Assembly (NCBI GenBank): GCA_036389315.1
Contig: DASVQF010000029.1
Location: 1 to 64,000, forward strand
Origin: DASQYE01 sp036389315
GTDB taxonomy: Bacteria; Acidobacteriota; Blastocatellia; Pyrinomonadales; Pyrinomonadaceae
Direction: 5' to 3'
DNA: 64,000 nucleotides
Shown piece by piece: positions 59,783 to 64,000 of the stretch. A program made the position numbers and the translations under genes. The notes below the pieces were generated by a model that had not been told where the DNA came from, searched no databases, and saw only the letters and a program-made list of their open reading frames with translations. How positions within the stretch are numbered: the first letter of the stretch is position 1; every line of letters starts with the position of its first letter.

Positions 59783-61903
59783 TCAGAAATTGAAGTTGTC
59801 TATGTTCGCCTTGTTGAAGATGAAGGGCGCACCCAGGCGCACTTCGTCGTCCACGACTTCGATCTTGCCGAGACGGCCGGCGCTCAGCTCCTTATCGCCC
59901 CGCTTGAGCGCGCCGGTCGTCAGGGCGTTGGCGGCATAGACCGTCAGGTAGCCCAGGTCAACAGTATTCCACAGCACTATGCTCTCGATCACGCCTTCCT
60001 TGACGTAGGGCTTGCACATGTTCGGAAGCGAGAGCCCCGTCACTTTAACGTCCGTGCGGCCCGATTGCTTGACGGCTTCGGCCGCTCCGGGAACGGCCGG
60101 GGCGGCAATCGCCATCACCAGCTTCACATTCGGATAGACTTTTAAGACCGTCTGCGTCTCGGAGAAGGCGCGGTCGCGGTCGCCCTCCGAGGGCTGAATC
60201 GCGACCAGCTTCATGTCCGGATACTTTTGGGCCATCCGCTCCTTGATGTACTTGATCCACTCGTTCTGATTGGCCGCGCTCAAAGAGGCCGTGATGATGG
60301 CGAACTCCCCCTTGTTATTGAGTATGCGCGCGGCCTCGTCCATCAAGGTGTAGCCTATGCCCTGCGGCGTCGCCTGGTTGATGAGAAAGTCGCGCGCGTC
60401 CCTTTCGGCGTCGGCGTCCCAGGTGACGACCTTCGTTCCCTTCTCCTTGGCCTTACGCAAGACGGTCGAGATGCCCACCTTGTTCTCGACGCTGACGGCC
60501 ATAGAGTCTACGCCGCGCGTAATCCAGGCTTCGACCACCTCGTTCTGCTTGGCAGGGTCTAGGTCTGTGGGCCCATCCCAGAGCAGTTCGACGCCCAATT
60601 CCTTAGCGGCCTCTTCAGCGCCCAGGCGACTGCTGATGAAATAAGGGTCGCCTTTGGCCTTCGGCATCATCGCGATGACGGCCTTGCGCCCGTTGCCCGT
60701 GGGCCCGGCCGAAGAGCTTTGCTGCCGCGCAGCGCCGCCGCCACCGCTTCTAAGCTCCTGCCGGAGCGAGCGCACCAGGAACCAGTTGCCGCCGACGACC
60801 ATCAGGGCTGCGGCTAAGATGACGGCACTTAAAACAGCGACTTGTGAATTCCTCACTTCTTCCTCCTGTGCTTCGGTGGTAGTGGCCCGAAAGACCTGCT
60901 TCTGCGTCTTCGGCGCAAGCCGCGACAGGCGGTCGAGCAGGATAGTCGCCACCAGCAACACGCCCGTCAGAATACCCGCCAGCTCCGCCGGCTGCGCGCT
61001 CAGCCTCAATCCGTTTTGCAGAATCACGATGGCAAACAGGCCGAGCACCGTGCCCAAGATCGTGCCGCGTCCGCCGAAGATGGAAGCGCCGCCGAGGACT
61101 ACGGCCGTGATCGCCATCAGCTCGTATCCCGTGCCGGCGTCGGACTTCGCCTGGCCCAGGTGCGCGACGTAGATGACCGCTGCGAGACTCGCGGCCAGAC
61201 CCGACAGGACGTAGACGAAGGCCAGGCGACGCGCCACAGGCAGCCCGGCGTAGCGCGCACCTTCCTGCGAATAGCCTATGGCGTAGAGGCTGCGCCCGAA
61301 CGGCGTCTTATGTAGCCACCAGGCGCACAGAGCTATGGCCGCGACCAGAATGAACAACTGCGTCGGAATCACGCCGCCGACATAGCCCTGGCCCAGGAAT
61401 AAAAACTGCGGCGAGAAGCCCGAATAGTTCTCTATGCCTCGCGTCAAGCCTTCCGCGACGCCGCGAAAGAGCGAGAAGGTTCCGAGCGTGACAATCAGCG
61501 GCGGGAACTTCAGGCGTGTAATCATCAGCGCGTTGAGCAGCCCGCCGAGCGCCCCCACCAAGAGCGTCAAGGCGATGGCTGCGGGCATCGGCAGGTGCAC
61601 GTCGCGCCAGAGCGAGCCCATCACCACAGCCGCGAGGCCCATCATCGAGCCGACCGAAAGATCAATCCCGCCCGTGATGATGATCGGCGTCAGGGCCAGG
61701 GCGAGCAGCCCTATCTCGACGCTCAAGCGCGTAATCTCGAACGCGTTCGACGAGGAGAGAAAGTTGTTTCCCGTGAGGCTGAAGATGAAGCACTCTATGA
61801 GGAGCACGACGATCAGCACCCATTCGTTATTCGGAAAGAGGCGCTCGCGCCACGGCGCTTCTGTCTTGACGGCGATGGGAGTGAGCGGGATTGATTCTGC
61901 CAT
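59783..61903 (-). CDS. Rhamnose ABC permease fused to periplasmic binding protein (RhaP-RhaS fusion)
   Basis: The 706-residue protein has two parts. Residues 1-345 are a CUT2-type permease with about nine hydrophobic helices and the family phrases GGIDLSVGSMMGL and GGASIFGGRGTILGT. Residues 350-706 form a LacI-like periplasmic binding protein with its own N-terminal hydrophobic segment (VAVLSAVILAAALMVVGG) and AVSVENKVGISTVLRKAKEK. The GTG at 60856, in frame, has AGGAGG five bases upstream. So the binding protein could be made separately as 357 residues as well as fused. Rhamnose is inferred from the neighbouring mutarotase and rhamnosidase. Confidence 0.88.
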   Translation of the reverse strand: MAESIPLTPIAVKTEAPWRERLFPNNEWVLIVVLLIECFIFSLTGNNFLSSSNAFEITRLSVEIGLLALALTPIIITGGIDLSVGSMMGLAAVVMGSLWRDVHLPMPAAIALTLLVGALGGLLNALMITRLKFPPLIVTLGTFSLFRGVAEGLTRGIENYSGFSPQFLFLGQGYVGGVIPTQLFILVAAIALCAWWLHKTPFGRSLYAIGYSQEGARYAGLPVARRLAFVYVLSGLAASLAAVIYVAHLGQAKSDAGTGYELMAITAVVLGGASIFGGRGTILGTVLGLFAIVILQNGLRLSAQPAELAGILTGVLLVATILLDRLSRLAPKTQKQVFRATTTEAQEEEVRNSQVAVLSAVILAAALMVVGGNWFLVRSLRQELRSGGGGAARQQSSSAGPTGNGRKAVIAMMPKAKGDPYFISSRLGAEEAAKELGVELLWDGPTDLDPAKQNEVVEAWITRGVDSMAVSVENKVGISTVLRKAKEKGTKVVTWDADAERDARDFLINQATPQGIGYTLMDEAARILNNKGEFAIITASLSAANQNEWIKYIKERMAQKYPDMKLVAIQPSEGDRDRAFSETQTVLKVYPNVKLVMAIAAPAVPGAAEAVKQSGRTDVKVTGLSLPNMCKPYVKEGVIESIVLWNTVDLGYLTVYAANALTTGALKRGDKELSAGRLGKIEVVDDEVRLGAPFIFNKANIDNFNF
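60854..60867 (-). promoter_or_regulatory. Internal ribosome site and GTG start inside the permease-binding-protein gene
   Basis: AGGAGG (60862-60867 on the minus strand) is five bases before an in-frame GTG at 60854-60856, at the exact boundary between permease and binding-protein domains. It would allow separate translation of the binding protein. Confidence 0.55.
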
Positions 61904-61909
61904 CTTCGA

Positions 61910-62869
61910 TTACCGGGCCGCGCTCAGGCGGCGATGCTGCTCAAGGCGGCCCAAGGCCACGTCCGACACCAGCGCCGCCAGAATGATCGCTCCCTGAATA
62001 GCCTTCTCCCAGAATGGATTGATGCCCGCAAAGGTCAGGGCCGTGCCGATTGTGCCCAAAAGAGCCACGCCTATGAGCGTGCCCGCGAGCGTTCCGCGCC
62101 CGCCCGTAATGGCCGTCCCGCCGACGACGACCGCCGCCACTGCCTTCAGCTCAAGGCCGAGCCCGGCATTACCCGGCACGGCCGAAAAGCGCACGGCGTT
62201 CAAGAGCGCCGCCAACCCCACGAGCGCGCCCATCAAGACGAACACGCCAAAGATCACGCGCGGCGGCTCAATGCCCGCCAGTCGCGCAGCCTCCTTATCT
62301 GAGCCCACGGCATAGATCGCGCGGCCGACGCCCAGGTTTCTAAGCATCCAGCTAAAGGCTGCGAGCACGACGAGCGCCAGCAGCACGATCAGCCATTGGC
62401 CCAACCCCTGCCCCAACCCGAACCACTGAAAGTTCGCGGGCAGGTTTTGCACCCAGGCCCCTTCCGTGGCCCAGCGCAGAGCGTCGCGCCAGGCCACCAG
62501 CATCGCCAGCGTCACGATGATCGAAGGCAGGCGCAGCCGCCCGACCAGCAACCCGTTTACCGTGCCCATCGCCGCGCCGACCAAAATCACCAGCGGCAGC
62601 AGCAGCGGCACGGGCACACCCGCCTTAGCCAGCAGCCCGGCAGCTATGCTGCACACGGCGAACTGCGAGCCGACGGAAATATCTATCTCGCCCACCAGTA
62701 TGACCATCGTCATCCCCGTGGCGATGAGCAGCACGGGAGCGTTGTTCAAAGCCAGGTCGCGCAGGTTCGCCGCGCTAAAGAAAGAGGGCGCGACAATGCC
62801 TACGGCCAGAAGCAGCGCGGCGAAGGCCAGGGCCGCCGAAAGTTCTCTCTTGTAATTACCAAGCTTCAT
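61910..62869 (-). CDS. rhaQ: Rhamnose-type ABC transporter permease
   Basis: The protein is 319 residues from ATG 62869, with AAAAAAGGG immediately before it; an ATG at 62989 would add a 40-residue basic leader overlapping the ATPase gene. About nine hydrophobic helices carry CUT2 permease phrases: GEIDISVGSQFAVC, LRLPSIIVTLAMLV and GGTAITGGRGTLAGTLIG. It forms the inner-membrane channel together with the permease half of the neighbouring fusion. It starts 7 bp after the ATPase stop and ends 6 bp before the fusion gene. The rhaP/rhaQ assignment between the two permeases is arbitrary. Confidence 0.88.
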   Translation of the reverse strand: MKLGNYKRELSAALAFAALLLAVGIVAPSFFSAANLRDLALNNAPVLLIATGMTMVILVGEIDISVGSQFAVCSIAAGLLAKAGVPVPLLLPLVILVGAAMGTVNGLLVGRLRLPSIIVTLAMLVAWRDALRWATEGAWVQNLPANFQWFGLGQGLGQWLIVLLALVVLAAFSWMLRNLGVGRAIYAVGSDKEAARLAGIEPPRVIFGVFVLMGALVGLAALLNAVRFSAVPGNAGLGLELKAVAAVVVGGTAITGGRGTLAGTLIGVALLGTIGTALTFAGINPFWEKAIQGAIILAALVSDVALGRLEQHRRLSAAR

Positions 62870-62876
62870 CCCTTTT

Positions 62877-64000
62877 TTAGAGTCCGGCGCTGCGAGCTTC
62901 CTCCTCCTGCTCCTGCGCCTCGACCTCGGCGGGGTCGTGCCCGAGGGCGAGGGCCAGAATCTTCTGCTGCGTAGCACTCTGGCGGTCAAGAATCTCGACG
63001 ATCTTGCCGCCGTGCATGACGGCTATGCGGTCGCTCATCCCTAATATCTCCGGCAGCTCCGAAGAGATCATCAGGATGGCTACACCCTGCGCCGCCAGCT
63101 CAGTCATCAGGGCGTGAATCTCCGACTTCGCGCCGACATCAATGCCTTGCGTCGGCTCGTCCAGGATCAGCACCGATGGATTGGTCATCAGCCAGCGACT
63201 CAAGGCTACCTTCTGCTGGTTGCCGCCCGAAAGCGTCGCGACGGGCACGAAGATGGCGGGCGTCTTCACGCCGAGCCTGCGCGTGTATTCGGCCGCCACC
63301 TCCTTCTCTCGTTTAAAATCCAGAGCGCCGTAATAAGAGAGCCGGTCGAGCGAAGCAAGGGTGATGTTGGAGCCGATCTGCATGTCCAGGATGACGCCGT
63401 GACGGCGGCGGTCTTCCGGCAAGTAGGCTATGCCGCGCCTGATAGCCTGAGCCGGGCTTTCAATCTTGACGCTCTCGCCCTTGAGCACGATCTCCCCTGC
63501 GTCGGCCGGAGTCAGACCGAAGATGGTGCGAGCCAGTTCCGTTCGGCCCGCACCGACCAGGCCCGCGAGCCCAACGATCTCACCCGCCCTCACGGATAGA
63601 TTGATGTTGTTGATGCCCGACTCGGCGCAGCCCAGCCCGCGCAGCTCCAGGACTGTCTCGCCGAGCGCGACCTCTTTTTTCGGAAAGACGGCCGACAGCT
63701 CTCGCCCGACCATCAGTTGAATCAAGAGCTGGCGATTCACGTCCGCCATCTGACGGGTGTCAATCGTGCGCCCGTCCCTCAAGACCGTCACGCGGTCGGC
63801 GATCACGGGCAGCTCTTCCAGGCGGTGCGAGATGTAGATCATGCCGACGCCAGAGTCGCGCAACTGACGTATGACGCGGAAGAGGTTCTGCGTGTCCTCT
63901 TCTGAGAGTGAGGCCGTGGGCTCGTCCAGTATGAGCACCTTTGCTTCAGAGCCCAGGGCACGCGCAATCTCGACCAACTGTTGCTGCGGCATGGTCAGGT
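62877..64000 (-). CDS. rhaT: Rhamnose-type ABC transporter ATPase, N-terminus cut by window edge
   Basis: The frame runs off the right edge, so the first nucleotide-binding domain's Walker A lies outside. What remains is the first domain's signature region and Walker B (VLILDEPTASL), and the complete second domain with its degenerate Walker A (GLVGAGRTE, as in RbsA/RhaT), LSGGNQQKVALSRW and VLILDEPTQGIDVG. Two fused ATPase domains are usual for CUT2 sugar importers. It supplies ATP hydrolysis for rhamnose uptake with the two permeases. An ATG at 63992 is internal because the frame continues upstream of it. Confidence 0.92.
   Translation of the reverse strand, partial: LTMPQQQLVEIARALGSEAKVLILDEPTASLSEEDTQNLFRVIRQLRDSGVGMIYISHRLEELPVIADRVTVLRDGRTIDTRQMADVNRQLLIQLMVGRELSAVFPKKEVALGETVLELRGLGCAESGINNINLSVRAGEIVGLAGLVGAGRTELARTIFGLTPADAGEIVLKGESVKIESPAQAIRRGIAYLPEDRRRHGVILDMQIGSNITLASLDRLSYYGALDFKREKEVAAEYTRRLGVKTPAIFVPVATLSGGNQQKVALSRWLMTNPSVLILDEPTQGIDVGAKSEIHALMTELAAQGVAILMISSELPEILGMSDRIAVMHGGKIVEILDRQSATQQKILALALGHDPAEVEAQEQEEEARSAGL

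Overview
The window is high-GC, densely coded bacterial DNA. I infer an acidobacterium, most likely class Blastocatellia. The reasons are two very large Oar-type TonB receptors (CnaB-like N-terminus, no SusD partner), a secreted subtilase with a Glu-type active site, and many exported glycan-degrading enzymes. No rRNA, tRNA, CRISPR array or transposase was seen, so the taxonomy is an inference from gene content.

Positions 1-16.1 kb are mixed housekeeping and stress genes. They hold a truncated subtilase (off the left edge) preceded by a stand-alone copy of its prodomain, a hybrid sensor kinase, several small exported or DNA-binding proteins, an SDR stress dehydrogenase behind two tiny proteins (one of 35 aa, probably a membrane protein), a DUF1684 lipoprotein, cytochrome bd oxidase (cydAB), an SRPBCC protein and a zinc alcohol dehydrogenase.

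Positions 16.2-58.8 kb form a large glycan-degradation region. A minus-strand block encodes a sulfatase, GH2, GH105, a GH43-like protein and GH2 with a discoidin domain. A divergent plus-strand block encodes a second sulfatase, a formylglycine-generating enzyme (FGE, the sulfatase activator) and a LacI regulator. Next come GH115, a carbohydrate esterase, a DUF485/ActP acetate symporter pair and GH42. A second LacI regulator lies divergent to the first TonB receptor, which is followed by a Tat-exported six-hairpin glycosidase and a metalloprotease-like protein. On the minus strand a second TonB receptor is followed by PL22 oligogalacturonate lyase and an SGNH acetylesterase, and upstream of it lie GH106 alpha-rhamnosidase and a GH43-like protein.

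Positions 58.8-64 kb are a rhamnose uptake operon: mutarotase RhaM, a small exported protein, a permease fused to its binding protein, a second permease and an ABC ATPase that runs off the right edge. Together these genes suggest outer-membrane uptake and breakdown of an acetylated, rhamnose- and uronate-rich pectic glycan (rhamnogalacturonan or arabinogalactan type), with possible sulfated substituents, followed by import of rhamnose and acetate.

The most unusual signals are: an over-represented palindrome TGGGCCCA (29 copies by hand count); a minisatellite of eleven 21-bp units between two convergent genes; the in-frame permease-binding-protein fusion, which carries a strong internal ribosome site; a LacI-like operator sequence shared by three glycan transcripts; and the stand-alone protease prodomain.
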